NCBI GenBank assembly: GCA_020746995.1
Contig: JAGPXD010000002.1
Location: 3,596,001 to 3,660,000 of the forward strand
From: Plectosphaerella cucumerina
Lineage: Eukaryota; Ascomycota; Sordariomycetes; Glomerellales; Plectosphaerellaceae
Direction: 5' to 3'
Length of the DNA stretch: 64,000 nt
Positions within the stretch are counted from its first letter, which is position 1. Each line of letters starts with the position of its first letter. Below are positions 54,605 through 64,000 of the stretch, one piece after another. The translations under genes and the position numbers were made by a program. The notes beneath the pieces were generated by a model. It made no database searches. It was not told where the DNA came from and worked only from the letters and a program-made list of their open reading frames with translations.

Positions 54605-57600
54605 ATGGCCGACTCGGAAGAAGTGCCCATTCCGCAGCCTGCTGGCCTGCCCATCATTGGCAATGTTGGCAGCCTGGACAAGGAGTACCCATTGGGCTCC
54701 ATGGTGCAGCTCGCTGAGCAGTTTGGACACATCTACCGCATGTCCTTCCCCGGGCGTAGCGTCGTTTTCGTGTCCACCCAGGCCCTCATTCACGAGACAT
54801 GCGACGAGAAGCGCTTCAGGAAGTCAATAAACGCAACTCTCAACGTTCGTCTCGGTGTTCCCACGGCCAGGTCCAGCGCTGACACCTCATAGAACATCCG
54901 AAATGGTGTGCACGACGGCCTCTTCACCGCACGGGAAGGTGAGGAGGCCTGGGGCATCGCCCATCGCGTGCTGATGCCTGCATTTGGCCCGCTGTCAATT
55001 CAGGGCATGTTCCCAGAGATGCACGACATTGCGACACAGCTGGCCCTGAAATGGGCCCGGTACGGTCCCCAACAGGAGATTCACGTTACGGACGATTTCA
55101 CCCGCCTCGCCCTCGACACCCTGGCGCTGTGCAGCATGGTTAGTTGCTTGAAAGGCTTTCTCGACCATTGAATGACATCGCTGACTTGAGTCCAGGGCTT
55201 CCGCTTCAACTCATACTACTCTCCTACCCTGCATCCCGTGAGTCAATCATACGCCTTTGACCCATCCGACACTAACATCTCCAAGTTCATCGAGAGCATG
55301 GGCAACTTCCTCGTTCAATCAGGCAGAATGAGCAACAGACTCCCGCTCCCCTCTCTCTTCTACCGCTCGCAAGACCAGAAGTATGACGAGGACATCAAGG
55401 TGCTTCGCGACACCGCCAAGGAGGTGCTCGAGGCTCGCAAGGCTGGCAAATCCGATCGAAGGGATCTCCTTGCTGCGATGCTTGAGGGCGCAGACCCGAA
55501 GACAGGCAAGCACATGTCCGACGATAGCATCATGGACAACCTTATCACATTCCTCATCGCTGGCCACGAGACGACATCGGGCCTCCTCTCCTTCGCCATG
55601 TACCAGCTCATGAAGCACCCCGAAGCCTACCGCAAGGCACAGCAGGAGGTCGACAGCGTTGTGGGCAAGGGCCAGATCAAGGTTCAGCATCTCTCAAAGC
55701 TCCCGTACATGAACGGCGTTCTAAGGGAGACCCTCCGTCTCAACTCGACCATTCCTGCCTTCTCCGTTGAGGCCCGCGAGGACACCCTTCTTGCCGGCAA
55801 GTACAGGGTCGCCGCAGGCGAGGTACGTTGACGTGACCTTCCATGCGGATGAACCCGACACTGACTCTTGCAGACCATCATCAACCTTCTTGCGTCTTCC
55901 CACCTTGACCCCGCTGTCTACGGCGACGACGCACACGAGTTCAAGCCCGAACGTATGCTGGACGCCGAGTTCGAGCGACGTGGCAAGGAGTTCCCCGACT
56001 GCTGGAAGCCCTTCGGCAACGGAATGCGCGCCTGCATTGGCCGTCCCTTTGCCTGGCAGGAGGCGCTTCTCGTCATGACCATGCTGCTCCAGAACTTCAA
56101 CTTTGTGCTGGATCCAAACTACGTCTACGGTGTCAACCAGACCCTGACCATCAAGCCCAAGGATCTGTACATGCGCGCCGTCTTGAGGGAGGGCCTGACG
56201 CCGACGACACTCGAGCGTCGTCTCGCTGGTCTCGCTGTTGACGAGTCCGAATCCAAGGCGGCCAAAGCGTCCGCCGGTACAGATGGCAAGGCCACTGGAA
56301 CGCCTTTGACGATTCTGTACGGAAGCAACAGCGGCACCTGCGAGTCCCTCGCCCAGCGTATCGCCTCGGATGCACCCTCTCACGGCTTCTACGCCGCCAA
56401 GGTCGACTGCCTCGACAGCGCGAATGGAAGCCTGCCCACGGATGGCCCTGTCGCCATTGTTACGGCTTCGTACGAGGGCCACCCTCCCGACAACGCCGGA
56501 CACTTTGTCTCTTGGATTGAGGGACTCGCGAAGGAGGGCCAGGACTCCCCGCTCAAGGATGTTTCCTACGCAGTCTACGGTTGCGGCAACCGCGATTGGG
56601 TCCAGACTTTCCATCGTATCCCCAAGCTGGTGGACGAATCGCTCGAAAAGGCCGGCGCCAGCCGCGTCGCTCCCATGGGCCTGACCGATGTCTCGACCGG
56701 CGAGGTCTTCACTGACTTTGAGACCTGGGAGGATGAGACCCTGTGGCCCTCGCTGAAGAAGAAGTACGGATCCGCAGGTGCTTCGTCAGAGAGCACCCAG
56801 GCCATCAAGGGCGTCGGTGTTACCGTCTCGACTCCCAGGACGTCTACTCTGCGACAGGATGTCCAGTCTGCCGTTGTTGTCGACACGAAGATTCTGACTC
56901 GCGGAGGAGACGAGACTCAGGGTGTCAAGAAGCATATTGAGATCAAGCTTCCCGAGGGCACGACCTACAAGTCGGGCGACTATCTCGCAATCCTGCCCAT
57001 CAACCCCAGCGAAAGTGTGCACCGCGTCCTGCGTCGGTTCGGAATCGCAAGGGACGCTCACCTCAAGATCGAAGCCGACGGTCCGACGTCTCTGCCGGTG
57101 GCTGAGAGCATCACGGCGTATGATGTGCTGAGCTCCTACGTCGAGCTGTCGCAGCCGACAACCAAGAGGGTAGGTGATTCCGGGGAGATACAACATACGT
57201 GTGCTAACATCCACTGCAGAGCCTTCTCACTCTTGTCGACTACAGCGACGACACTACCAAGGCCGAGCTCAACCGTCTTGCGGGCGATGCATTCACCGAG
57301 GAGATTGTCAGCAAGCGCACCTCTGTCCTTGACATCCTGGAGCGCTACCCTGCCATCAACCTCCCGATCGGCATCTTCTTCGGTCTCCTGCCTCCTATGC
57401 GTGTCAGGCAGTACTCAATCTCCTCCAGCCCGCTCGCCAACCCGAACCAGGCGACGCTGAGCTTCTCCATCCTTGGCGGACAGCCTTCGCTTTCGGGCAC
57501 CGGCCAAGTCTTCAAGGGCGTGGCCTCGAACTTCATGAACTCCCTCAGCGCCGGAGACGCCATCCAGATCGCCATCCGTCCTCCTGCGGGTGCGCACTTC

Positions 57601-58101
57601 CGCCTCCCCCCGGACGCCGCTCGCACGCCGATCATTTGCATCGCCGCCGGCACCGGCATCGCGCCTTTCCGCGCCTTCATTCAGGAGCGCGCCTCCATGA
57701 TCGCCGCTGGGCGCAAAGATCTCGCCCCCGCATTGCTCTTCTTCGGCTGCCGCTCGCCGGATCACGATGATCTGTACCGCGAGGACTTTGATGAGTGGCA
57801 GCGCATCGGCGCCGTCGACGTCCGCCGGTCGTTCAGCCGTGCCCCTGAGCAGAGCAACGGTTGCAAGCACGTTCAGGACCGCATGTGGGCGGACCGCGAA
57901 GACCTCGTTGGTCTCTGGAGGAAGGACGCCAAGGTGTACGTCTGCGGAAGCCGCGGTGTCGCCAACTCGGCCAGGGACATGGCCTTGAACATCCGCAAGG
58001 AGATGCTCAAGCTCAAGGGCGAGACGGCGGATGACAAGGCGATGGAGCAGTGGCTGGAGTCCTTGCGCAACACGAGGTACGTGATGGACGTGTTTGACTA
58101 A
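54605..58101 (+). CDS. CYP505: Self-sufficient cytochrome P450 fused to P450 reductase (P450foxy type)
   Basis: Predicted 1080-residue bifunctional fatty-acid hydroxylase, the fungal counterpart of bacterial P450 BM3. Exons are 54605-54844, 54893-55138, 55196-55237, 55286-55822, 55874-57169 and 57220-58101, all in phase 0. P450 part: I-helix AGHETTSG, K-helix ETLRLNSTIP, and heme loop FGNGMRACIGRPF with ligand Cys409. After a short linker the FMN domain starts near 500 (ILYGSNSGTCESLAQ), and FAD/NADPH parts follow with RQYSISSSP and AAGTGIAPFRAF. Characterised CYP505 enzymes omega-1 to omega-3 hydroxylate fatty acids using NADPH without partner proteins; several other CYP505 members act in secondary metabolism. 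No backbone biosynthetic gene is near, so fatty-acid hydroxylation is favoured. Domain set is complete and of usual length. Confidence 0.94.
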
Positions 58102-59059
58102 AGGGGAAGGTTGGGAAGATACCACGTGGGTCGGCGTTTGGCGTTCGTGCTGGGAGTCGGATCTTTACGCGTCCTACAGTGACTCTTGAGGTCGAGGTAG
58201 ATAGGTAAACATTTCAAGTTGTTTCTCCGAGTCAGCGATCCCTTGGCGGTGATTCGGTCTCCGTAGTCGGGAAACAGTTTCAGGTCGACGATGACCTCAG
58301 CCCCATGGGGCAGACTGAGTCGAGCATCCGTCCGAGCACTTTGACAGGGTTTCTCCGAGCGGTGGGCCGTTGGTGAAGAATACTGCGTCATATTCGAGCT
58401 TTCAAGATGTAGGTGCCCATGGATGCAGGCAAACCCGGATCATGGGTTCTTCGATGTCCAGATTCTCCATGCTTCCTCCCGTGATGTCTTTCGCACATTT
58501 CTCTCGAATCCATGATGTTCATCATCTCCACCATGCATACACACATGACGGTTCATCCTCCGCACCAGATCATCGACCACACAGAATCATCCGTTCTTTC
58601 AGCCACTCGGACTACAACAGGCCGCCTTGCCGCCTTGGCCCTGGCGCTGACGGCGGTAGTACTGGCTACCGAAACTCTAATCGTCCCCCGTTGCTTGGCA
58701 GGCGGCCCGGGGCATCACGAAACTAAACCCCGATGGCGACACTCGGTCTCGTCGCCCGCAGCCACCCTGACTCGCGGGCGGAAAAGGCCAGCCGCTTCCC
58801 AGTTTCCCTCTCGTCCGTCGAACGCCGCCCGCTGCTCGCTTGAACCCGAGCCACCGGAACAAACTCTGCCCATCCCCCTCCCTCCCTCCCTCCCTCTCAT
58901 CGATCATCGCAACCACAGACACACACACGAACCCCAAACCTCATCGGCGCGCCCTCCCAAAGGCCGGACCATGACATCCATCCATCTCGAAGCTCCCGGA
59001 CGCCGCCCTGAGCAGCACCAGCAGCAGCAGCAGCAGCAGCAGTCCGAACGACGACGGCC
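58102..59059. other. Intergenic region upstream of the seven-helix protein
   Basis: A 958-bp stretch. It carries CCCT repeats near 58877-58895 and the CAG tract at 59019-59042 (listed separately). Its last part is the probable 5' leader of the next gene. No other coding region is supported. Confidence 0.5.
59019..59042 (+). repeat. (CAG)8 trinucleotide tract
   Basis: Eight perfect CAG units, preceded by two interrupted ones, ending 17 bases before the start codon at 59060. It lies in the likely 5' leader and could be a length-variable site. Confidence 0.9.
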
Positions 59060-60028
59060 ATGGCCGGCGAGACGGGCCCACTCTCCGATCCGCTGCCGAT
59101 CAACATGACGATCGCGGCCTTCTTCGGCGTCGCAGTCTACAACTGCCTCGAGATCTCCGTCATCCTCCTCGACCGCTTCAAGCGCCGCAACGGCCTCTAC
59201 TTCTGGGCCATGACCGTCACCACCGCCGGAATCCTCCTGCACTCCATCGTCGTGCTCCTCCGGTACTTTGCCCTCGGACCCAACTTCACCCTCGCTGCCC
59301 TCACATGCGTGGGTTGGTATGGAATGGTGACGGGCTTCTCGGTCGTGCTCTACTCTCGCCTGCACCTCGTCGTCCCTGACGCAACAAAGATCCGCTGGGT
59401 CTTGTATCTCATCATCGGGAACTTCTTCATCCTCCACGTCCCGGTTACCGTCCTCTTTCTCGGCGCCAACACGGCGAGCACGGCGCGCTTCATCCACATC
59501 TTCGACGTCTACGAGCGCGTCCAACTCGCGGGCTTCACGGCTCAGGAATGTCTCATTTCGGGAATCTACGTCGTCGCGACGATACGAACTCTTCGTCCCA
59601 TTCTGGCTATCAAGCTTCCCAAAGAGCGCAAGATCGTCCACCACCTCCTGCTGGTGAACGTCTTCGTCATCATCCTCGACATCAGTCTGCTCGTGACGCA
59701 ATACACGGGCAACTTTCAGATTCAGACGACGTACAAGCCCGTCGTCTACAGCATCAAGCTCAAAATGGAGTTCGTCATCCTCAACCGCTTGTTGCGGCTG
59801 GTGCAGCGCGGCGGATACGATCACTGGTTCGTCCTCGATAGCAGCGGCGTGCAGCCGGGTTCTGATGCGCTGTCTGGATCGTTTGATCACGGGGGAGCGT
59901 CTTCTGAACCGTCGCACGAGATTCCGTTGTATCATTTGCCGGACCCTGTGGCGTGTTACTCAGCGACACAAGGGCCATTACGCCGGATACAGACGACGCC
60001 GGCGACTGGTATTGGACGTGCGAAATAG
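59060..60028 (+). CDS. Seven-transmembrane fungal protein (DUF7703-like)
   Basis: An intronless 322-residue integral membrane protein. Seven hydrophobic helices can be counted, at roughly residues 15-37, 47-72, 76-99, 111-135, 155-176, 193-216 and 227-248. The polar C-terminal tail of about 65 residues has Ser/Pro/His content. The conserved-looking points are NCLEISVILL in helix 1, RNGLYFWAM before helix 2, GFSVVLYSRLHLV in helix 3, and EFVILNRLLRLV at helix 7. This pattern matches the large fungal family of unknown function once grouped with Pth11-like or rhodopsin-like integral membrane proteins (now DUF7703, from memory). A receptor or sensor role is possible but undocumented here. No CFEM domain is present. 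The Met at 59060 is the first in frame ahead of helix 1. Confidence 0.82.
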   Translation: MAGETGPLSDPLPINMTIAAFFGVAVYNCLEISVILLDRFKRRNGLYFWAMTVTTAGILLHSIVVLLRYFALGPNFTLAALTCVGWYGMVTGFSVVLYSRLHLVVPDATKIRWVLYLIIGNFFILHVPVTVLFLGANTASTARFIHIFDVYERVQLAGFTAQECLISGIYVVATIRTLRPILAIKLPKERKIVHHLLLVNVFVIILDISLLVTQYTGNFQIQTTYKPVVYSIKLKMEFVILNRLLRLVQRGGYDHWFVLDSSGVQPGSDALSGSFDHGGASSEPSHEIPLYHLPDPVACYSATQGPLRRIQTTPATGIGRAK

Positions 60029-60265
60029 AACGTTGTGATTTTACTTCTTGCATTTGCCTGGCGTGACACTCGTGATGATGTCACGGGGGCACGGGAGTGA
60101 GAGGTTGGTTTCGACAAGGCCTGGAATGGACTTGGCAGAATGGAAGTCTGGCCTGGGATGGACGTGAAGGCACTTGTGCTTCAGGGCCTCCTGGCAGAGA
60201 ATGGATAGTATCCCGCTTGGTGGCTGTACAAGGGACATAATACAAAAAGAAAAGGGCATCGTACC

Positions 60266-62240
60266 CTATGCCTCCACCTTGAGAAGCTCCTCGATGACCT
60301 TGGCGACTGCAATGCACTTCTCATCACCATACTTGCCAGCCATAATCTGCACCCCGACAGGTGCGCCACCCACCAAGTTGATGTCATCTGCCATAAGAAT
60401 ATGTCAGCAAGCAACCTCAAGAACCACACGCTGCAGCTGTACTCACACTGCTCCTTGTTGAACTCATCCGACTTGTTCCTTGGCTGGTGACTCGTCCAGT
60501 CCGGCGGCGCCACGCCATCTGCCTCCCTCGTTGCCGTCGTCACCGGGATCGACAGGCCAGGCCAGTCGAGGAGGTTGCAGAGCGTGGTGTATCCAACGTA
60601 CTGGTGCGACTTGACCCAGGTCCAGGGCTTGTACCCGACCCAGGGCGTCACGGGCGTGATGAGTGCGTCGACGCCCATGTCGTTCCAGCGGCGAAGGTAG
60701 TCGGCCTTGAAGGCGTCAATATCAGACATGACCTGATGCGTCTCTTCCGTGGTGAGAAGGTCCGCTGCCGTGCCGACGAGCATGCCTTCAACAAGGGGCT
60801 CGCCTGACATGTCGCAGAGTCTTTTGCAGCCCATACCGCCGTCGGACATGATGGCTTTCTTCCACAGGTCGTAGGCGTATCCTTGTGATGAGGAGTCCCA
60901 CTCGAAGACTGGGCTTGTCAGTACAATCGCTTCACGAGTTGAAGAGAAACTTACCGTCGTGTCCTGCAGCCTTTAGTGAGTCGACGACCTTCTGCACACC
61001 TCTCGTGATAGGGGGTTGTGGCTTGACAATGCCATCGTCAAGGATGTAGGCGATCCTGAGCTTCCGCCCCGGCGGCTGAATGGTGCAGAGTTCTGTCCGC
61101 CACGGCATGGGCACGACCAGGTTGTCGAGCTCATGGGGGTTCGCCTCGGGCAAGGCACGCATGTACGTCTCGATGGACGAGAGACTGCTTGCCATCGGGC
61201 CGGCGCTGGCAATGATTATTCTCTGTTTGAGGCTATTTGAGGGTCAGTTGGAGAATCCATCCGGGACGAGGTCTGAGACTCACCCTGCACGTTCATATGG
61301 ATGCCGCGCATAAGTCGGCGAGAGGCCGTAGATACCACACAGCGATGCTGGGATACGAATGGAGCCGCCAATATCAGTGCCGACGCCAACGGGGCTGCCC
61401 CGGGCGCCGACGATGCTCGACTCACCACCGCTGCTGCCCCCGGAGATGAGGTTACGGTTTGTGGGGTGGACGCATTGACCGAAGAGGTGGTTGTAAGAGT
61501 CCGACATCATGAGAGACTGGGGGATGTTCGTCTTGACGTAGAGGACAGCGCCAAGACGGCGGAGCATGGCGGCGATGCCGGCATCTCGGGTGGCCGGCTT
61601 CCTCGTGAGACCGACCCAGCCTGCCTCTGTTAGAAGTGCATGCCAGAACAGAAGCTCCTCAACTCACCTATTGAGGTGTCCTGGCCCTTGATGTCGACAG
61701 AGTCCTTGACGCTGACAGGAAGGCCATGCAGCGGGCCAACTGGCTTGCCAGTCGCTTTGAAGTGCTCGTCCAGCCGCTTTGCCTCGGCAAGGGCCTCGTC
61801 AAAGAAGATTTCCGTGCAACAATTGGTGCTGTCAATCGTGTCAGCGGTCGGGAATTTCAGGGGCTACCCCAAGATGAGAGACATGACGCAGAACCTGGAA
61901 CGTACAGCTGATGGGCGATGGCGGCGCGCTTGGAAAAGGCGCCGACCACCTGAAGCGAGGAGAGCTGCCCTGAGGCGAGCTTTGCGACAAGAGCGTCGAC
62001 ATCTGTCGTCTCGGTGATTGCAAACTCCTCAGTGGTGAGAATGCCAGATGTGCGGATGAAGTCGAGAGCGTCAGGTGCAGACTCGACCGAAGGCACAGGT
62101 GAAAGCACCCATTCCCTTGGGATTCTCGACCTCTGCTCAGCTCGTTTCTCCTCAGCGCGGGCAAGGTAGTCCTTGGCCACGATAGGCTCAGCTCTCGGCG
62201 TCGAGCCGCCCTGGTAAATCTGGTCTTCTTCGAGGTGCAT
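60266..62240 (-). CDS. Amidase-signature enzyme (acetamidase-like)
   Basis: Predicted 564-residue amide hydrolase. Minus-strand exons are 62240-61906, 61828-61668, 61620-61284, 61232-60955, 60908-60447 and 60387-60266. The amidase-signature catalytic triad is visible: Lys153 (LPVSVKDSVDI), cis-Ser228 in SGGSSGGESS and nucleophile Ser252 in GVGTDIGGSIRIPASLCG, at the same relative spacing as in characterised family members. VDALITPVTPWVG and DINLVGGAPVGVQIMAG are further family blocks. Closest type is fungal acetamidase/general amidase, which releases ammonia from short amides as a nitrogen source. No signal peptide is seen, so cytosolic. The N-terminus is the least certain part: upstream sequence (IKDGKM) stays open and preceding splice signals hint at an extra short 5' exon. 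Confidence 0.88.
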
Positions 62241-62645
62241 CTTGCCGTCCTTGATGCTGAGTAGTAGGTGTGTTTGATGCTCGGGTTGTTGGGGGACATC
62301 GACAAGTGCACCTCACGTGCGCCAGACATGGCTTTTAACACTGGTCTGGGCACAATACGCCATGGAACAGCCCCTCCTCTTCGAGGGATGACCCCAACAC
62401 TGCCCACATCCCCTGAAGGAGGGCGGCTTCGGGGCCGGTGGCAATCCGGGGACAGGCTGTGATAGGCGCATAGATTGCTTTCCTTTTACGGAATGGTTCA
62501 AACTACAGCGGACCGAGGCCGTTATCTCCAAGGCCGCCCCCGCGTCTCCCAGCGTCCCATCCACACCAGAACACGAGCGACGGGAGGGCATCCGGGGCAA
62601 TGGCAGATAAGACTGAAATGCGTCATGCAGCTACCGCAGATGTTC
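62241..62645. other. Intergenic region between amidase and regulator
   Basis: A 405-bp stretch holding the amidase promoter and the 3' flank of the next minus-strand gene. It may contain a small additional 5' exon of the amidase gene. Nothing else seen. Confidence 0.45.
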
Positions 62646-64000
62646 CTAGATGATACCCTTGGCCTTCCATATCTCCTCACACTGGGCCCTGACCCCATGA
62701 TATCGCGGGAACTCTCCCGTCTGGCAGTTCCGCCAGTACGTCTCTACCACACCGCAGTGGCCCGGCGAAGACGCGTTGATAGCGGCCAGGAATACCGCCG
62801 TCGCCATATGCGTGTAGTATCTCGAAGCAGGGGCTGCGGCCGTCACAATCTGACATATGCGGTCCACGGCAGAAGTCAGCGCCGCCCTCCTCGGTGCTCC
62901 ATCACTATCAGACACATCGTCCCATGTCAACACGGCAATAGCAGCAGCGCATCTCCACGCGTCGCTGCACCGGCCCTGCTCCGTCTGGTCAGATCCCAGC
63001 TGAAGCAGCTGACGCATGGCTTGCAAATATCTCTCCTGCAGATTGCCAGGTTCCGCGTCAATCAAAGAAACAAACAGCTGAAACGTGTTGGCCGGACACC
63101 CCACGGCCACAAAGAAGTCCTCATCCATCAGTCCCCGATGCCACTCGAGGAAGATAAGCCCCTCGTCCCGGACACCAGGGCTTCGACGCAGCCGCCTGAT
63201 GACGCCGCCGACGACATCCCACCAGTTGAAGTAGGCCAGCATCTCTGACAGGCCCGGCACCCGCGAGGCAAGGGCGGTGAACTCGTCCGGGGTATGGCAG
63301 TGATAATCAAGAAGGGAGCGGGCGCCGCGCAGGTGTCGCTGCCATTCGCCAAAGGCTCCGTCGGAAACGACCTCAAAGAAGGCGAAGACGGCAATGGCGA
63401 GGAATGCCACGGGGTCGGCTGTCTCGAGGACCTCGTTGAGGCTGGCTAGGGTGGCCAGACGGTGGACCTCGAAGTCGTCGTGGCCCGGAGCAGCGGGAGA
63501 CGTGGCGGGTGGAGGCTCTGCGGTCCCCGTCTTGAGGCGGGCCTGGAGGAACTCATCGACCTGAGATACTAGCTGTGGACCCTTGACTGTATCCCGGTCG
63601 GTCTGCTGCGATCTCCGGAGGTTCTGGCAAAAGGCAGATAGTCGTTCGATGAGGGAGGCTTGGCTTGGTTGATACAGCTCAAGGGTGGCCAGCGCTGGGG
63701 GAGCCGCCTCCTGCACGTCGCTCTCCTGCCAGCCTAAAGGGGAGTAAGCAACTCCCGATATCTTTTGCAACTGCCACTCACCAGCTTTGATTGACTCGGA
63801 TCCACGGCTCGGTTGATCCCCTGAGGGCGGGACCTCTGGCGCCTTCGCCGCCGTCGCGGAAGCTGCCCACACGACACGCTGCGGGTATCCTCCACACGGC
63901 AACCCCTCCTGGACGCAGGGCAGGCATCTCGGGCGGTTCAGGTCGCACTTGACGCCGCGCCGGCGGCAGCCAGCGCAGTCCCGATCTCGGCGCAGGCCGC
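62646..64000 (-). CDS. Zn(II)2Cys6 regulator with Fungal_trans_2 domain, truncated by window edge
   Basis: Partial gene: the 5' end lies beyond base 64000. The visible part encodes about 435 residues over exons 64000-63782 and 63733-62646. The 48-bp intron between them is in frame, so it could be missed. Right at the edge is a complete zinc cluster, DCAGCRRRGVKCDLNRPRC then LPC and LPC, i.e. C-x2-C-x6-C-x6-C-x2-C-x6-C, characteristic of N-terminal DNA-binding domains, so only a few residues plus the start are missing. The rest matches the Fungal_trans_2 (PF11951) class: AVFAFFEVVSDGAFGEWQRH followed by LRGARSLLDYH, then YFNWWDVVGGVIRRLRRSP. Its proximity to the amidase (same strand, 0.4 kb) is suggestive of local regulation but unproven. 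Confidence 0.85.
   Translation of the reverse strand, partial: GLRRDRDCAGCRRRGVKCDLNRPRCLPCVQEGLPCGGYPQRVVWAASATAAKAPEVPPSGDQPSRGSESIKAGEWQLQKISGVAYSPLGWQESDVQEAAPPALATLELYQPSQASLIERLSAFCQNLRRSQQTDRDTVKGPQLVSQVDEFLQARLKTGTAEPPPATSPAAPGHDDFEVHRLATLASLNEVLETADPVAFLAIAVFAFFEVVSDGAFGEWQRHLRGARSLLDYHCHTPDEFTALASRVPGLSEMLAYFNWWDVVGGVIRRLRRSPGVRDEGLIFLEWHRGLMDEDFFVAVGCPANTFQLFVSLIDAEPGNLQERYLQAMRQLLQLGSDQTEQGRCSDAWRCAAAIAVLTWDDVSDSDGAPRRAALTSAVDRICQIVTAAAPASRYYTHMATAVFLAAINASSPGHCGVVETYWRNCQTGEFPRYHGVRAQCEEIWKAKGII

Noticed and set aside
55721..56614. 297-codon minus-strand frame inside the P450 gene
   Set aside because: Antisense to the heme-binding and FMN-domain exon; no independent evidence.
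58904..59935. 343-codon minus-strand frame opposite the seven-helix protein
   Set aside because: Shadow frame: Glu/Asp/Val-biased and without hydrophobic or catalytic motifs, while the plus strand encodes seven clear membrane helices.
1..64000. CRISPR array, prokaryotic operons or rRNA genes
   Set aside because: No regularly spaced repeats, no rRNA-like sequence, and the genes have eukaryotic introns.

Overview
The window is a gene-dense, GC-rich stretch of a filamentous ascomycete nuclear genome, most likely a Sordariomycete. The evidence is short GT-AG introns of about 46-200 bp, several Zn(II)2Cys6 regulators, a HET-domain protein, a sphingolipid C9-methyltransferase, a P450foxy-type P450-reductase fusion, a siderophore-iron transporter, and intronless tRNA genes with Pol III T-runs. 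I could not fix the genus. Twenty-one protein genes (one cut by the right edge) and three tRNA genes are modelled. Splice junctions were chosen by reading frame plus GT/AG signals and are predictions.

Layout. 0.3-3.3 kb: Zn2Cys6 regulator (+). 4.1-5.8: sphingolipid C9-methyltransferase (-). 8.1-9.6: 2OG-Fe(II) oxygenase (+), followed by a 155-bp imperfect palindrome. 10.3-12.8: regulator with an unusual Cys6 cluster (-). 13.8-15.6: degenerate protein-kinase-like protein (+). 16.4-18.0: TauD/TfdA dioxygenase (+). 19.1-20.2: NmrA-like protein (+). 20.6-22.0: single-pass membrane protein with PY motifs (-). 22.8-24.7: HET protein (-). 24.9-27.0: Zn2Cys6 regulator (-). 27.6-28.4: Asp/Glu/hydantoin racemase (-). 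29.5-33.6: intronless 1384-residue protein with six CxxC...CxxC modules and a possible cysteine-protease-like C-terminus (-), divergent from a small unknown basic/acidic protein (34.5-35.2, +). 36.2-39.1: sterol-glucosyltransferase-like enzyme (+). 39.6: tRNA-Asp. 40.3-46.3: very large Ser/Thr-rich secreted protein with a duplicated domain and one in-frame TAG (-). 46.9 and 47.9: tRNA-Gln and a second identical tRNA-Asp (-). 48.3-50.6: siderophore transporter (-), divergent from an HSL-type hydrolase (51.4-52.6, +). 54.6-58.1: CYP505-type self-sufficient P450 (+). 59.1-60.0: seven-helix membrane protein (+). 60.3-62.2: amidase (-). 62.6-64.0: Zn2Cys6/Fungal_trans_2 regulator, truncated by the edge (-).

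No secondary-metabolite backbone enzyme (PKS, NRPS or terpene cyclase) and no intact transposon were found. The dioxygenases, NmrA protein, P450, amidase and regulators look like dispersed accessory metabolism rather than one cluster. Plausible functional pairings are the siderophore transporter with the divergent hydrolase, the racemase with its neighbouring regulator, and the large zinc-module protein with the divergent small gene. All three are inferences from position. The most unusual proteins are the 29.5-33.6 kb zinc-module protein and the 40.3-46.3 kb secreted protein.
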